A stretch of 64,000 nt of DNA, from the NCBI GenBank assembly GCA_012295275.1, contig CM022667.1:19690910-19754909 (forward strand), in the 5' to 3' direction. The notes beneath the pieces were generated by a model that saw only the letters and a list, made by a program, of their open reading frames with translations, had not been told where the DNA came from and searched no databases. The position numbers and the translations under genes were made by a program. The stretch is from Chrysomallon squamiferum (lineage: Eukaryota; Mollusca; Gastropoda; Neomphalida; Peltospiridae). This document shows, piece after piece, positions 10,124 through 44,533 of the stretch; positions within the stretch are counted from its first letter, which is position 1; each line of letters starts with the position of its first letter.

Positions 10124-12350
10124 ACATTTCTAGAATTATTTTTTTTAATTTGTAGGAGTTCAGTTACAGTTCGAAACATTTATTGGTTATTATAAAATGG
10201 TGCATTTAATTATTTTTGTTTAATGTGTGAGAAAAAATCAAAACATTTAGGATGTTATCTACAAAATTAATTATGAAAACTGATAACACTAAAATATATA
10301 AAGTTTGAATATATTTTGAGTTATCAAATGTGAAGTATACATCAAAACTTGAGGTTTGTTAATAACTTAACCATATATTTGTTGCATCAAACTGAATTTC
10401 AATGTCGGTAAAAAAATATTTTTAAGGAGGAAAAAATCATGACCACAGATAAAATTTCAGATAATACACTTTATCTAATTTTTATATTCAACCTTTGTTG
10501 TATTCATTGAGATTTTTACAAATAATTGTCTGGTTGTATTAAAACTATAATTTAGATTATTATCTCATGTGTGAGAGTCCATTTGTTTGTATATTAAACC
10601 ACTGTAATTTTGTAATTTTTCAATACTCGTATATTTTTTGTTGTAAACATCTTTGTTCATTTATTCAGTTCATTACACAATATTTTTAATTTCATTGAGA
10701 ATACATTGACTTTTCTTCTCATTTTGATGTAAATTACTATTCAGATACAGCTAGATGACAGATTTAAAAATGAAGGATGTTATATTAAATAGTAATTTAA
10801 AATTTATATAGAAATTACTCTTTGGATAGTTTAATCATTTTTTTCTTCTACAAATATAAATACTTATGTTGGTCACAAATTATGAATTATTTTTGTAAAG
10901 TCTCATATGGGCTAGAAATGTATCTGAATAGTTATTACAGAAGTCAACCGGTAAATAATATTTCATCATTATAGTAAATATCAGATGTGTTATTATTGAC
11001 TGTCACATCTGTGCTATTATTGACTGTGATATGAAATATCTGGACTCCGTCCAAAGTAATTACATCCTTCATTCAGCAGTAGTGTTCAATAGCAGCTTGG
11101 TCTCACACTGGTGCTAATAATAATGTGTGGTTTTGTGCATTGTTTATTGAATATGAATAATATATAACAGTTTCTTTGCGCACACACTGACATCTCTGTG
11201 GAATGTTGTTCAGACTGTAGCCATGACATTGTTAAATTGAGACAGTGACATACTTTTACTGATCAGAGTGTAAGCTGGGACTTTCTTTGAAATTATAAAT
11301 ACTTTAAATAATTGAATGGAAGTTAGGGCCTTGTGTTTTTTTCAGATGCTGATGCAGCCATGAATCTATGTGAAACCAGACCTGTAAACTCGTGAGACAG
11401 CACTGAAGATACTTAGTTGCCACAATGGAAAATGTACAGTAATTGTTTAGATCATGAAATTTTGAAAAATGGAAGTGTTTTCAAGACTGGGAATATTTGT
11501 AATTTGCCAGACTGTGTTCTGCGATTTGAGAACAGTGCTGACAGACATGTCAAATTTTATGTTAGTTTATATTTTAATGATTAGAACAATGTTAAAGAGG
11601 AATATTGATTTGGTAGATATAATATCTTTTTAGGTTATTGTACTTAAAGTAATATTTGTAGATGCATTTATTATTATATTTACTTCTGTTTTTTTTTTTT
11701 TTTTGGCAAGGAATGAATCTGTATGCTCGTTTTGAATGATCCTTAAAAACTAAACCAAAAATTGTTTCTTTGTTTGCACATACTAGTCACAGAATCCATG
11801 TGCCAAAGATAGTAATAAACTTAGGAAGTTAAAAAAAAAAAAAAAGATAAAGAACATGTTATTAATCCAGTTCTGATGAAATCCAAAAATTGTAAATGGA
11901 AAGTTAAATCTTGTTGTTTCTTTACAAAAATATTAAACAGATACTGAATCTGAGCATAAAATCAAAATGTTTAAATGTTAATCATGATTCAAAGAAAATG
12001 TTTTATTTCAACTTTGTCTTTCATTATTGTGAACTGACATTTTGAACATATATGTGTAATGTTTGATATTTGTACAGATTTTATTAACCTTTTTCTTTTT
12101 TAAAACTTTTTAAGAATCTTTTTTCCCTGAATTAATACAAATATATTTTTTACCCTTGATGAATTTTGCATAATAAATGTTTAAATTTATAGAAGTATTT
12201 TTAATTTGAAAAATTTTTCAGGAATCTCATTGTTTGTACTCTGGTATGTTCACGTTGTTTTACATATCATTGTTGAACTATTATTGCTTGACTGAAATGT
12301 ATTTTTGAATGTGGTGTTCTGATAAGTAATAAAGGTGTTTTCAAGAACAG
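10124..12350 (+). other. Long 3' UTR of PPIB
   Basis: About 2.2 kb without splice-linked coding sequence. A canonical AATAAA at 12328-12333 is a good candidate for the distal poly-A signal, and an earlier one lies near 12172. Several shorter AT-rich alternatives occur. Length and ending are inferred from the signals, not from transcripts. Confidence 0.45.
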
Positions 12351-15300
12351 AAGTTTTCTTCTTTTTGTTGATAGCTTTGCTTAATTCGTGAACAAAATAA
12401 ACACTTCTGAACTGTACAGTGCTTAATTCTTAAAGTTTAAATTTATTCTCGATACGTAACTAACCTCCCCCTGTTGATTTTCAATTTCAAAAAGAACAGT
12501 GTAGGTCAATATTGAAGCATCAACTTTAGCAACTTATATGGATGGTATTGCCATCACACCGATTTCAATGCTAGGCCTGTAGCCAAAACATAATGATGGA
12601 ATAAAACAATGTTACAAAGTTCCATAATTAATATCTACTGACCATTAAAATGTGCATTAGTTTTAATGTCAGAGTTCCATTTGATGTATCAAAAATATCT
12701 GATGTGCAACTATAAATTCCTTATTGTATTAATGTCAGTTTATATCAACAAAATGAGAAAAAGAACAAGAAGATGTATACTGTAGTTTGCTTTATTATTC
12801 ACAAACAATATTCATTAATAACCAGAAGTCATGAGCTATGGTTTAATAAAGCCAAAATTTCAATAATCTACGGAAAGGATGATTTCTATGAGATGTTTTT
12901 CACAGCATTTTCAAATAATTACCATCTTGTATCTATGTCCTTGTCTCTTTTTTTTTGTTGATTACCAGATAAAATTTGTTATTACTTTTAATTTTTAAAC
13001 AGGGCATGTAACCTAAGAAATATCTTGAAAACTAACAATCAATTAATAATTATCTCCATACTTTTATTGTGAACTGTTATTATTTCTATTATGAGCAATT
13101 GTATTTCAACAAAAAGTAAATATTAAATTAGTGACACGACAATATTTTCAAGAAATTGAAAACAAGAACATTTAGTATTCAAATACAGTGTTAAGGATAC
13201 ATGAAATGAAATGAATTTCACAAGCAAAATAGACTTTTTGAGCATAAACACATACACAATGTGGTTAAATGCCTAAAATGTTGTTTTAATTTTTAATTTT
13301 TTAAATTTTATTTTAATTCTTCGTATGTACAATTTCACTAATACATGTACATGAATGAGTGATATATATTTACAATTTCAAAATAACCTGATACATTGTA
13401 ACAACACATACCTGTAAAAAGGTACAACAAGAGACTCAACGGATCTGTTTGGTTCAGAGGGGTGCATGTTAAACACGCTTGTATAATAACATACATCTCT
13501 CTCTGTACTGAACACACACACACAAGAATTGAAGGCTTCACACTGATATGCTTAATGTGTTTTATCTTTTACACAGTGAAGTTACTTAAATAATAACAAA
13601 CTCTTGACAGTTTAAATTAAACTGTAGGCTATTTAAATAATAAGAAACTATTGTTTATAATTTAAATAACAATCTTAATAACAAGCTGTCAATTAATTAA
13701 AAAAAAAAAAAAGTAAATAAATACAACAGGAAAAAAAAAGGTATACCAATGTTGTATATATATATATATATATATGTATAATTGGCAGTTTAAAATTTTG
13801 GACACAAAATAAGTATTATAACATCTAAAATTAACTGTGACCTTGTTTGATCTTTAATCAACAATGAAAAAATCCTGTAAAGACAACCAATAAGATAAAC
13901 AAGTTAATAATATTAACAACACACTCTACGTTTTATGAGTGAAATACTAAACTCTAAATTCAATAGAAATTTTCTGTCAAACTATTTATATTTAAAAATG
14001 TTAATAAGGATGTGTAATTTTCAAAACCTTTTTTTTTCTTTTTCAGCCCAACTACCAGAATATTTTAAAATGACACTGAATATATTAGTAACAATCTAAA
14101 TTATACGCAACACAATCATATTTCCTAATCTAAATTTAATACACAAATATTCTTCAGTTTTTATATTTTCTCCAAGTCACGGGTACACTGTATTCATTAA
14201 CAAAGAGTTTTAAAATAATATTTATAATTGTAAATAAGATTTATTGTTAAGAAAGTAAATTTAATATGATTTATCTTTTTACTTACATTTGTAAAAAAAC
14301 AAACAAAAAAACCCCAACAACAATGATATATCAAAGAAACAAGGAAATTATTAGTCTCAAAAGCTATTAAAATTACTATTTCACAATTCTCTCTTTGCAA
14401 CTTAGTGATGGTTATAGCAAAATACTTTAGAGTTTACACGCAGAAATGAATACTATTTAAAGTTATCAAACTTTGGTTAGCATGAAAAACATTCATTTTG
14501 TCAACTGTTTAAACTGTGATTATGTCCAATAAAGATTTAAATGTTTGTAGACAATCCGATTAGCTCAAATGAGAGGAAAACTTTGCACTGCCTGTAATAA
14601 TTTGTAAACATGCTGGTCTTAGATGTGTAGATATCTGAAAACCTCTCAGAGGCAAAAATACAAGAACATGAAAGCATACCAGTTACAGCCTATGAACAAC
14701 CTTTTGTATGAGATGTGAATTTGACATTAAGTGCAAAGGTGGGTATGTAAAGCTTGTAATTTGTAACTTGACATAAGATCAACAAAGGAAACCAAATCAT
14801 AATCAACAATGCTCAACTATTCTTAATTAAAACAAAATATCGAAAATGCCCAAATAAATTTCTTTTATTTTTAAGGTTCTGTCATATGTATATTTAAAGT
14901 AAATTTCTTCTTTATTTTTTTGGACAAAAAATAATTTCAACATAATTTTATTTGGTTCAAAATTGTCAAATTTTAATAAATATAACCAAAAAAATAAAAT
15001 GAAATAAACCAACCAAAAAACAAACAAAACGGGAAATTTAAAAAAGAGAAATACTAAAAAGGATGTAAAATTACATGTCAAGACTATTGCATGACTAGAG
15101 CTAATGTATCTGCCTGCCTGAAGTGAAAATAAATTTGTCTCTTGCTCCTACATTCCTTCCAGCATATTTGACAATTTCCAGCCTCAAAGAAACCTTAACA
15201 TACATGTCTGATCTAAGCCTTATTACAAACCTAAATGACAAACTCTCAACGCAATCTGACAAAAATAATGTGATTACAGGATTGTAAACACTGGTTGTAG

Positions 15301-15388
15301 CTTGCTGAGCTTTGCCTGCTGTCCCCGGTGCCAGTCTAACTGGGATACCAATTTTTGTGGAGGTCAAGTCTGCAGTGGGTGACTGATG
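12351..15388. other. Convergent 3' region between PPIB and the ANKRD11-like gene
   Basis: No gene seen. It includes the minus-strand 3' UTR of the ANKRD11-like gene, whose end I could not fix because several TTTATT (minus-strand AATAAA) sites occur. A short (TA)n run lies at about 13757-13776. ORFs in this interval are low-complexity and unsupported. Confidence 0.5.
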
Positions 15389-24582
<9,194 letters not shown>

Positions 24583-24669
24583 GCAGAGTTCTTAGTCCTA
24601 CCATCAGGATCAAGTAGCCAGACAAGTGAAACAGTTCGCAAAAGCCAGCTTCCCATGCTTGATGTTCAT

Positions 24670-27600
24670 CTAAATTTGAAAAATAATAAAATAAATAAAT
24701 AGATAAATCAATAAGAAGATGAAGAAGAAGAAGAAGAAGAAGAAGAAGAAGAAGAAGAAAGAAAGAAGAAAAAAAAAAAAAAAAAAAAAAAAACAAAAAA
24801 AAAAAAAAAAACAAAAATAAAATAAACAAAAAATAACAAGATGATTCTAACAATAATGCTAAATGAACTTCTCTCACCCTAACTGCCTGCTGCTAATAAT
24901 ACTGAGGCAAAAAAACAAACAAACACTAAACATGCTAGAAGTTGATCTGTTCAAAAAAAAGTTAGTTAAGAAAAGGAAGAAATAATTAAAATTGTTCACT
25001 GTTATAATTACAGTTAATAATAACTGTGTAAGGTAACAAAGTTAGCTTTTCTCAATGTAATACTTATATCTGATAGTATTTTAGATGAATGCATAAAATG
25101 TAAAAAAAAAAAAAGATTTTGCAAATGCTTCTCAATTTGTCTTGGGGAAAAAAGAAGCACAAAAAAAATGGATTCATCAATCATTAAACTGTAATAACTT
25201 CAAAAGAGTGTACTCTGACAATGAAAATAAAACAGATGATACAAGTATAACCATTGGAATATTTCTGTAACAGAACATTTTTCACTGAGAATTTGCATTT
25301 CAGGTGTGATACAAATAGTAATTATTGATACAGAACTGATAAAGGGTTATAACAGAAACAGTGGACAGATTATTTAATTACCACACACACAGATACCCAT
25401 ATTTATATTTTTACAGGAGCTTGTGTTATTATTTTAAATACCTTTTTGCAAGAACTGATAATGAATGGATTTAAGTAGTACAGTGATAAACCCAAACTAA
25501 AATGATGATAATAAATCTGGCTGCAAAATAGAGTACATTTAATGTAAAAGTAAACACAGATTAGCAGACTGCTGGCAGGAGATAACTAAGACACAAGACA
25601 TATTTTAATCTATTTACACTGTTAATATATAATACATGCAGATGCACTGAGGAGTGCTTAAGTGATCTCATCATTAAAGCTCGAAGATTTCCTGTCACAT
25701 ACTTGCCATTCCAAGCTATAAACACAAAAATATAAAAATAAAATACGTTGTTTTTTAATTCTTTTTCTCTAAACTATGTGCACTGATTCAGCACTATATT
25801 TACCAGAATTCTGCATGATAAATCTCCTTTTTGCACTGGCATCATTAATGCTTTGCTTAAGGAAAGTTTAATTTAATAATAACTAACAAAAATGAAAATG
25901 AAAGATTTATAAGGTAACCACATTTTATCACTGAATTTACAAACTGAGGGGAATGAAAAAAGGAAAAAACCATTCTGTCCATTTCATGCTGGTTACCATG
26001 ACTAACTGAAATAATTAGAAAATATATAACAGCAATTAACGCCCCAATAAATTATTACATATTGATAACACTTCCTCATTCAAGTATTTCTCAGTTACAT
26101 TTATTTATAAATTCAAAGCCATTAGTGGCAGATACTTTCAGTTTGACCTATGTAACTCCAAATCTCACATGACTACATCTAAAATGTTATAGCCAAACCA
26201 AACAACAACAAAAACCATTAACTGATAAAAATGAGGTATTGCTACTTTCTTAAGACACATCTGTATGAAATGCACATACCTCAAATTTAATATACATGCA
26301 CATAAACTTATTTAGACATATATCTTCATGAAAAGTATATTCCATGGACTGATCTTAATGTGATATTTTAACTGTATATCCATTCAACTGATTAACAGGT
26401 CAGCATCACAGTTTAAAAAAAGAGGAAATAAAAAATTAATGCTAGTAAATACACAACTGTTACACTGATCAAATAGTATGAGTGAATCAGGTGTTTTTCA
26501 TTTACTTACTGGAAGAGTATTATTGACTTCTCAGAACAATACTCAAGACATGATTATTAGACAAACTGATATCAAAATAAATATGAATAATAATAAATAA
26601 TTTACAAACAAAAGTAATACTGTTTGAAAATATGTATTCTTTAAAATAACCAAAATGTTTATAAACTGTACATGCTACATTATTATGATTTTTATTTATA
26701 AGGATTGCAGCCGTATTTTCTCCAACTACAAAAATAAAATATATATATATATACATTTTTCTTTTTGTATGTCATTTTGTATTAAATGGCTGAACTGACC
26801 TCAACCTCCATTCCCATCCCTCCCAACCCAGAAAGAAAAAACAAACAAAACAATTATTCCTGACTTCCCTTGACTTTTCTGTGACCCCCACAAACCCTGT
26901 GAATTAATGTACATTCTATTGTGATAGCTAGAGAACCCATTATTCCACAGACTGGTATCAGTATTGATGTGCAGTTTGCATTAGTCATACACTTTTCTGT
27001 CAGGTACAAAACAATCTCAGTTAAGCTGGTCTATTTTTAGTCACTAACCCATTTTATAAACCCAGTTCAATAGGCCAGATGACCATGACATTGCTCTTGT
27101 TTTGTTTTTTCTCTCTCTATAATGGCTACTTTGTTATTTACCACTGTTAATGGTATCTGATCAGATAAAAAGGGTGTGGTCAAGAAAGAAAAAATGTCCA
27201 TGTACATGTTTAATTGCACGTTTCTGAAAATGAATCACTATTTTTAAAATTGTACTTGTAACTGTAAATGACATACATGTTTATAATATATAAATACTAA
27301 CCCAGAAGATTTATTACTTCCATAAAGAATGCTGAAACTTGAACCAGACTGGTTTTAGTCAGTTACTGTACTTTCCATTTATAAAATTAGTATGAAAATA
27401 TCATTTTACTATTATATAATATTACTGTTTGATGAAGACTGGTTTTAAATCAAAAGGAGATACCAGGCAAATGGCATAAAAAAAACCATTCCAAATGTTG
27501 TCAAAATAGCTCATTATACAGTGTTCTAAAAAATACTTTTAATGTTAAAAATAATAAAACATTACACACTAGGTTATAATCCTGATTTATTATTTGATGA

Positions 27601-30600
27601 AAATATAAACAAATAAATAAAATATACTAATACCTTTCTGTATACTAACATTTTATCTGGGATAATTGAATTGGCCAAATGGAAAATAAGAATAAATAAT
27701 AAATAATTAAAAAAGAAATGTCTGATGCAATATGCATATATTATCAAGAAACTGCTGTTTCTACAGATGTTCAGTAAATGTTCACAAATGTACTAATTTT
27801 ATCTATGCATATATAGATTACAAATTATCAACTCACATTATTTTGATATGTGTTTGTATACACACACACACACACACACAGAAAAACACATAACTCATCT
27901 GAAAAACAAGAAAATTGATGATATTTATAAAACGCTACATTAGTCAATTTAGTGGCTTGACACAGACAGCTGCTTCAAATCTGCTAAAAAGGAAAAGAAA
28001 AGAAAAGAAAGATAGCTCACGAATATCAGAAATACAACTGTCCATTACTGATTAAAAACAAATAACGATACCTACCTCTACAAACATCACCTGCTACCCA
28101 AGTTCTTCAATATACACATTTACAACATGAATGTTGATTACAAATTCAAGACGTTTCATAAAATCATTATCTACAGACGTTTGATGTGAATAGATTCAGA
28201 ACCATATCTACACATTCATGAAATATTTCTTTACAACATACATTCATTTAACTGGATAAGAACTTCAAAAGGTTTTTGAAAATTTATATATTTTTTAATA
28301 TGTTATTTTAACTATCATTCTTTTTAAAGACAGCTGCAACTAAACTGCATATCATTTTCCAGGTTGTGTTTTTATTACAAGTAAACATAATCTTATCAAT
28401 CCATGTCTTAAGCATCTAGTTCTAAGCCAGTGTGAAATTAAAAAGTATTTACTACAGTAAATAATTCCTTTAAAGTTCTTAATTTCTGTATGATATGATA
28501 ATGTTGATTACCATTAGATTTCCACTGATTACTGAAATACCTAAAAGTCAAACCCTGAAGACAAAAATCAGTTGAAGAATCTTAACAGCAGACAACCAAA
28601 TTTATAATCTTTTTTTTTATAAAATTTATAATCTGTTAATTAAACAGATGTGTTGTTTTCTGAGATCTATTACTTTATTTAGTGTAGTTTTACATTTATT
28701 TCAACAAATGTGTATTATTAAAGCTATCAATATATAGTGTGTATGTATGTATGTATGGACACACATTGAAATATTTATGGTAAGAGTTAATTGTTTTTGT
28801 TTCACTAAATTTTTTATTTGACACAATGATGACTGTTGAAAAATTACTGTTCTAGATAATGGGCTTAAAACAGTCTATCTTTAAGAGCCTGTTTTCATAA
28901 CTGAATTATTTGCTTCTTTTCTTAAGCTTTTGGCAAAAGTTCAATAACTCCAATTCACACACAAGTATGAATGCCTTTTACATTGTAGATATATTCCATG
29001 GATTTACGTACACACACCAGTGCCCTTGAGAGACAGAGATTGAATAAATATTGATTAACTGAAAATAGCAATGATTCATGATGTCTGTGCTGGAAAACAA
29101 AAAAAAATAAAAAAACACAAAAAAACACCACCATTATCATTGAAATATATATAACAAACATACCAAAAAACACTCACCAACCAATAAAAAATCTGTAACC
29201 ATGTTTATAGCTGTTGCATCATACTCCAGTAAAGTGCATGTATTTGTATATATATCAAATTCATTTCATTATCATACAAATAAAAATGTTAAGTTGACAG
29301 TTAAAAGAGTTATATACTGAGAATGATAATGAGAATGATATATTCACAAAATTGTTTTTGTCAAAACAAATAATCCACAAACATATGATTATACATATTT
29401 TTTAAATAATAATAATAAGAAAAAGAAGATAGTTTTTATAAGCCTAGGTTTGTGTTCTTGCTACTGTTTTATAATTCGATGCAAAAGTAGGCCCATATGT
29501 ATTTACCAGCCACGTCAAGATTTAGAATTAAATGATAAACAACATATCTTGACTAACAGTTGTTATGACCTATATATATACATTTGTAAGAAAACTGCAA
29601 CCTCATTTTGGGTCATGGTTAAGCAATGACCGGTATGTATCTGGTTCACCAGTATCACATAATGATAAGTTTAATGTAATATGAACGCTTTATAGATCAT
29701 ATATAATATTTTATCAAACATTTTTACCCCTTTAAAATTCAGTCTGTTAATTGAAATTATAAAACAAAACCAGAATTTGTAAGTTTTAACTAATGAACAA
29801 AATGTATCATAGATGTATATAATACAAATTCAAATAGAATAGTAAATGTTAAATAATACTTTAAAAAAGAAGAAAATATACCAATAAAAACCATCATAGA
29901 TACATAAAATAGCATTTTCTGATATGTCAGATTAATAACACGTGCTTGTAAGAAAAACAAAAATACATATTTACATATACTATATAAATAGTGCCTTTAC
30001 ATCCTTTTTTTTAAATTTTACATGAATAACTTTAAAATGTTTGAACTAATGAACCAAAGTTAAATTCAATTAAACATTTCAAATAAAGTTGACATTTAAT
30101 TAGGACTTAAAAGCTTATCACAACTGCATTTTTTAAATGTGCACACATTGGTACATGTATTTGCCTGGAAACTCTAGTCATTCCTTTATGCTTTTCACAT
30201 TTTCCTCAATCCCCTTGTATCCTCAGTTAACAATTTGTTTATTCATGCCTTCCCCTCCCCTCATACACATAAAAAGGAATTGAACATCCAGTATAAATAT
30301 AATTTGCCTGATATATTAATTTCTCTGTAATACTAATCTCATTATGAAAACCTACTTAAAATCCAAGTTCAACATCAATAATCATTCATTTTTTAAACAA
30401 AAGGTTTGCCTTTGATGTAAATTTGCAATCAGTACCAGAATATTATTTTTTACATTGAGCATTTAGAATATGATAAAGTTTAATTTATTATTAAATACTT
30501 CAATTAAAGGTGTAGAAGAAAAATATTTATTTAAATGTAGAAGTCTTATTATATATATTTTTTTAAATGATAAAATCAGGGCTTATAATTCCAGTTTAAA

Positions 30601-31667
30601 TCAAGATATTTGGGAAAATAAAAGTTTAAATAATTGCAATATTGAAATTTTAGATATTTTAGTGTGTTGTTTCCAAAGTATAAATTATGCCTGTGGAACA
30701 TTCTAGAACATTTGTACTTGTATCATGGATTTTATTACATATGTATATTATAAACTATTTGTAATATGTCGGTATATTCATGTTTAAATTCAGTAATGAA
30801 AGTCTTCTGCAAGGTTTCATATCAGTATTTCAGAAGAAAAAAAACAATCGTGACAATGACTAGCCGATACATATGTATTGTCATGTGACAATTGACATTT
30901 AAAAAAATAAAAAATAAAATGTCCACCATAAATAAAAATAAAAATATATATTGCTACTGCATAAAACCGAAATGAAATAATAACAAACCATTAAAAAATC
31001 TCTGCTCCTTTGTTTTTATGACAATGACCTGTCATAATTAAACGTTCCATTCCACGATGACACAAAGGGAATGTTGTGATAACAAAATGAACTGGAAAGG
31101 ATTTGCAAAACTGATTGTCTTATTAAAGAAACTCTTTTTCACTTTTAAATTTAACTTTCTGTCTATAAAATGTTTGTTTTCTGTTAATTATTTTGTATAG
31201 TAGATTACAGGAATATGTGGGAAACGGTTCAGATTAGTGGCAGTGAAATGATCGTGGGAACAGTACGACGACACCAGACGTGTATATCCTGTCTTGGGGA
31301 AAAGACGCCATTATGTGACTAAATGTTAATATATAAGCCCACAATGTAGAAATGTTTAAAATATTGTTAAAAGTTAATATTGAAATTTATTCCTGATTTC
31401 ATTAATTATTACTTTTACATAATAAATGATAAATATATAAAGTACGAAAACAAAGGCAATGTTTGTAGTAGCTTTTCTTTATATATGCATGGGATGATCT
31501 GCTATGGTAAACAAACTTGTGAGTGTATTAGATAGAAAAATGTTCTAAATTTAATTATACAATTTTCGCATATTATAGAATAATCATTGCTGAAACGGTT
31601 GAGATGGTTTTTATGGCTGCAGGTACTATACGTTAGAAATTATTATGAGTCAAACAGAGGTACTCAC
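24670..31667 (-). other. Likely first intron (5' UTR intron) of the ANKRD11-like gene
   Basis: About 7 kb between the acceptor at 24670-24672 (minus-strand tag) and a strong donor, AAG|gtgagta, at 31668/31667. No coding exon is recognisable. It holds a (GAA)n run, poly-A stretches, (CA)n near 27860-27880, and a GTAT/ATGT repeat near 28740. ORFs such as that around 30470-30706 are extremely AT-biased and have no family features. Confidence 0.5.
24719..24822. repeat. (GAA)n and poly-A tract
   Basis: About 13 GAA units followed by nearly 50 bases of almost pure A. On the minus strand this is a long polypyrimidine tract about 50 bp upstream of the acceptor at 24670, and it may help that splice site. 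Confidence 0.9.
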
Positions 31668-31880
31668 CTTCGAAGGACACACTTCTTTCACTTTACGCGG
31701 GTTAAAACGTATTTTTGATTGGTTAGCCAGACCCATCAAAACCGACTTCCTTTGCGATTTGTTAAACTCGATTTGATTGCTCTAGTTGGTAAACACTAAC
31801 ACGAGAAACGTGATGTTGGATGTTTAACATTTTTCGTCAGAACTTCTGATTTTTCACATTATGTGTACCTAGCAGTTAAC
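31668..31880. promoter_or_regulatory. Bidirectional promoter of ANKRD11-like (-) and SPG7 (+)
   Basis: Two consensus donors point away from each other: minus-strand CGAAG|gtgagta with the exon edge at 31668, and plus-strand AGTTAAC|gtaagt with the exon edge at 31880. Both first exons and their shared start region therefore fit within about 210 bp. An inverted CCAAT box (gattggtta, about 31717-31725) lies in between, and no TATA box is evident. On the minus strand an ATG at 31736-31734 opens 23 codons, in phase 0, to the donor. The plus exon appears non-coding. First-exon borders are inferred from donors only. Confidence 0.6.
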
Positions 31881-32841
31881 GTAAGTAAACAAGTGTCATC
31901 ACTTTACTCCAGTAATGATATCTAAATCATGTTATAGGTAATTTGCTATGTTCTAACTTTGGAAAAATAGTTAACATCGTTTTGATTTTTGCCCTTGAAA
32001 ATAATCTCTTGCAAAAGACCAGAATTGTCTTGTGAAATAATAGTAGTCAGTCATACTTTAAGAATCAACAAAACTGTCAGTAGCACAATATTTACCGATT
32101 TAATATATAATCACTTTTTACAAGACAGACACATCTATTATTATCTAAACAAATGGTTTTTCTATTCTCAGCTTGAGTTTCAGATCAGACATCTGACAGA
32201 TTTAGTCAAACTCACCGTCAGAACATTTAGCCTTGGAACAATACATTACGTCTGTCACTGCATACACTTTATTATAAAATAGAAATGGTGGACAGTTTAA
32301 AGAATTAAGTTTAATTTGTTCCCTAATTATAGAAATGAATTAGATACAAACACACTTACTAATGGACACTTGTTAGATAACAAATGATCACAGAGAAAAC
32401 TGACCACCATGCAAATATCTGACAGTGATAGCGAGTATGATATTTTAATTTTTTTTGTAGCATGCTTAATATTACATTAAGTAAATGTTTTATAATGTAG
32501 TCATATCCTCTTTATAAGATTCATTTTTAAAAATTTCAAATCAATGCACTAAAATCTTCAGATGAATAAAACTTGGGATTTGTTTTAGGTAGTAATATTC
32601 ATCTTAATGAATTCATATACTGATTACAGATTAGTCTAATAAAAACAAAACTTGAAACAATTGTTTTAATTTCTTAAAATGAATGTTTTTTAGAAAATGT
32701 AGGCATATAATCTATTAATAAAGTTTAAAATAATTTATTTAATTTTTTCACAGCTTTAAAAGCAAATATGATTAATTATTTCCTGACACTTTTATTTTAT
32801 TTTATTTTATTTTATTTTTTTCAGATATTGATAGAGATTAA

Positions 32842-32861
32842 ATGCTTTGTGTTTTGGAAAC

Positions 32862-32871
<10 letters not shown>
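32842..32871 (+). other. Short upstream ORF overlapping the SPG7 start
   Basis: An ATG at 32842 opens nine codons ending in TGA at 32869-32871, in another frame and overlapping the SPG7 ATG at 32862. It sits after the acceptor of the second exon (32825), so it would be in the mRNA. Such overlapping uORFs usually lower translation of the main frame (general knowledge). Confidence 0.5.
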
Positions 32872-42958
<10,087 letters not shown>

Positions 42959-44477
42959 TTGTTTATTATGAGATGATAGCAGCAGGTGATTGTCTGTGTG
43001 GAAAGAAATCGTATAAAGAATCATGAAGACTGCTGCTAAGTTCATTTTCTTGTTTTCATGGAGTTATTGTTTTTACAAATAATGTTTTCAATTTGTGCCG
43101 TTCTAAGTCTATTGTTACGAAAACTGTTTGATGCAAAATGGTATAAATGTATTTCCAGACAATTTGTGCATTTCTTTGTTTTGGAATTAAAAAACTCTGA
43201 GAAGATTTGAAAGTATTTTATATACTGTCCATTGGAAATTCATTTGCACAAAAATCTTATATGTACCAACGTTTGTTATAATTTGTTTCCTTTCTTTTCT
43301 TATTGATTTTAAATGTTTTGTGTTTTATTTTATTTTGTTGTTTAATGAAAATGACGGGACTAATGAATATAAAACAGTGCTATAATTTTTTAATCTCTGC
43401 CAATTAGTTCTGAATGTTTCATGATAACTGATTATCTTAATTTATTTCCACTTTATAACAGAAGCAGTGTTAATGCTAAATTGAAAATATTGTATATTTG
43501 AAGAAAAAATTAAAATATTTTATTTAACCTCATTATTTGATATTTTCATGTTTTGTAATGCAATTTACAACAGCAGTTGTAAAAACAAGTAATGTTTCGG
43601 TTTAACAATGGGCATTCTTCTTTATCCAACTTAGGAAGCAAGGAAAGGAAAAATTATTCATTTATTTTTTGCAAAGAAATACACTTTGCTTACTACTCAT
43701 AAGTTCATTGGTTGCTTAACCATATATCAAGGAAATAATAGAGAAAATTTTCCATACACTGTAAAATAAATTTGATTCTTTAGAGAAGAAACTTGCCTCG
43801 GTTTGTATCAGTGTTACTACAGTATGTTCTGTATTTTGGTGGAATGTCCCCTTAAATGTTAAGAAATTTTAAGTTATTTAACAAAAAAGATACACACATA
43901 TCTATATGTCAAAACACAAATTAAAACAAATTTAAATAAGTACTATAAAACAGTTTTTATTGCAACAGTGAACATTTTAAAACAACTGAATTATTTAAAA
44001 TCAAGATTTGCAATATGCAGTTTAAATAATTCACATATTATTTTCTATATTATGCTATAACAGAAATTGAAATAATCTATTATAAAAAGGAAAAAATCAG
44101 TGCATACAACTAATTTTGTTTCTTTACTTGGTTTTAATTTCAACTTAAAAACAAGAAAACATATTTATTTTTCAATTATTATTATTATTATTATTTTAAT
44201 TCAGTCTTATTTCATTTATTTATTTTTAATCTGCATACGACAAATTGTTTCCTTGTTAATCAGATTAATCCTATATTTAAAGAATCAGACATTTCACAAG
44301 TATTTGCAAGTAATAATAATGAAAAACCAACAGTGATAATAGTAATTATGAATTTCATAACAGTCGAATATAAAACTTTCTCATGAAGAATTGAAATAAA
44401 CAATACAGACAAATAAGGAATATGAAAAACAAAATGAAAAAAAAAAGATGATATTTAATCAAAATAATAATTAACAT

Positions 44478-44478
<1 letters not shown>

Positions 44479-44529
<51 letters not shown>
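44479..44529. repeat. (TA)n microsatellite
   Basis: About 25 TA units, producing a spurious Ile-Tyr ORF. Confidence 0.95.

Positions 44530-44533
<4 letters not shown>

Noticed and set aside
9863-10179. Minus-strand ORFs of 84 and 91 codons
   Set aside because: Antisense shadows of the last PPIB exon.
30470-30706. 78-codon plus-strand ORF in the ANKRD11-like first intron
   Set aside because: Extremely AT-biased codons, no splice context and no family features.
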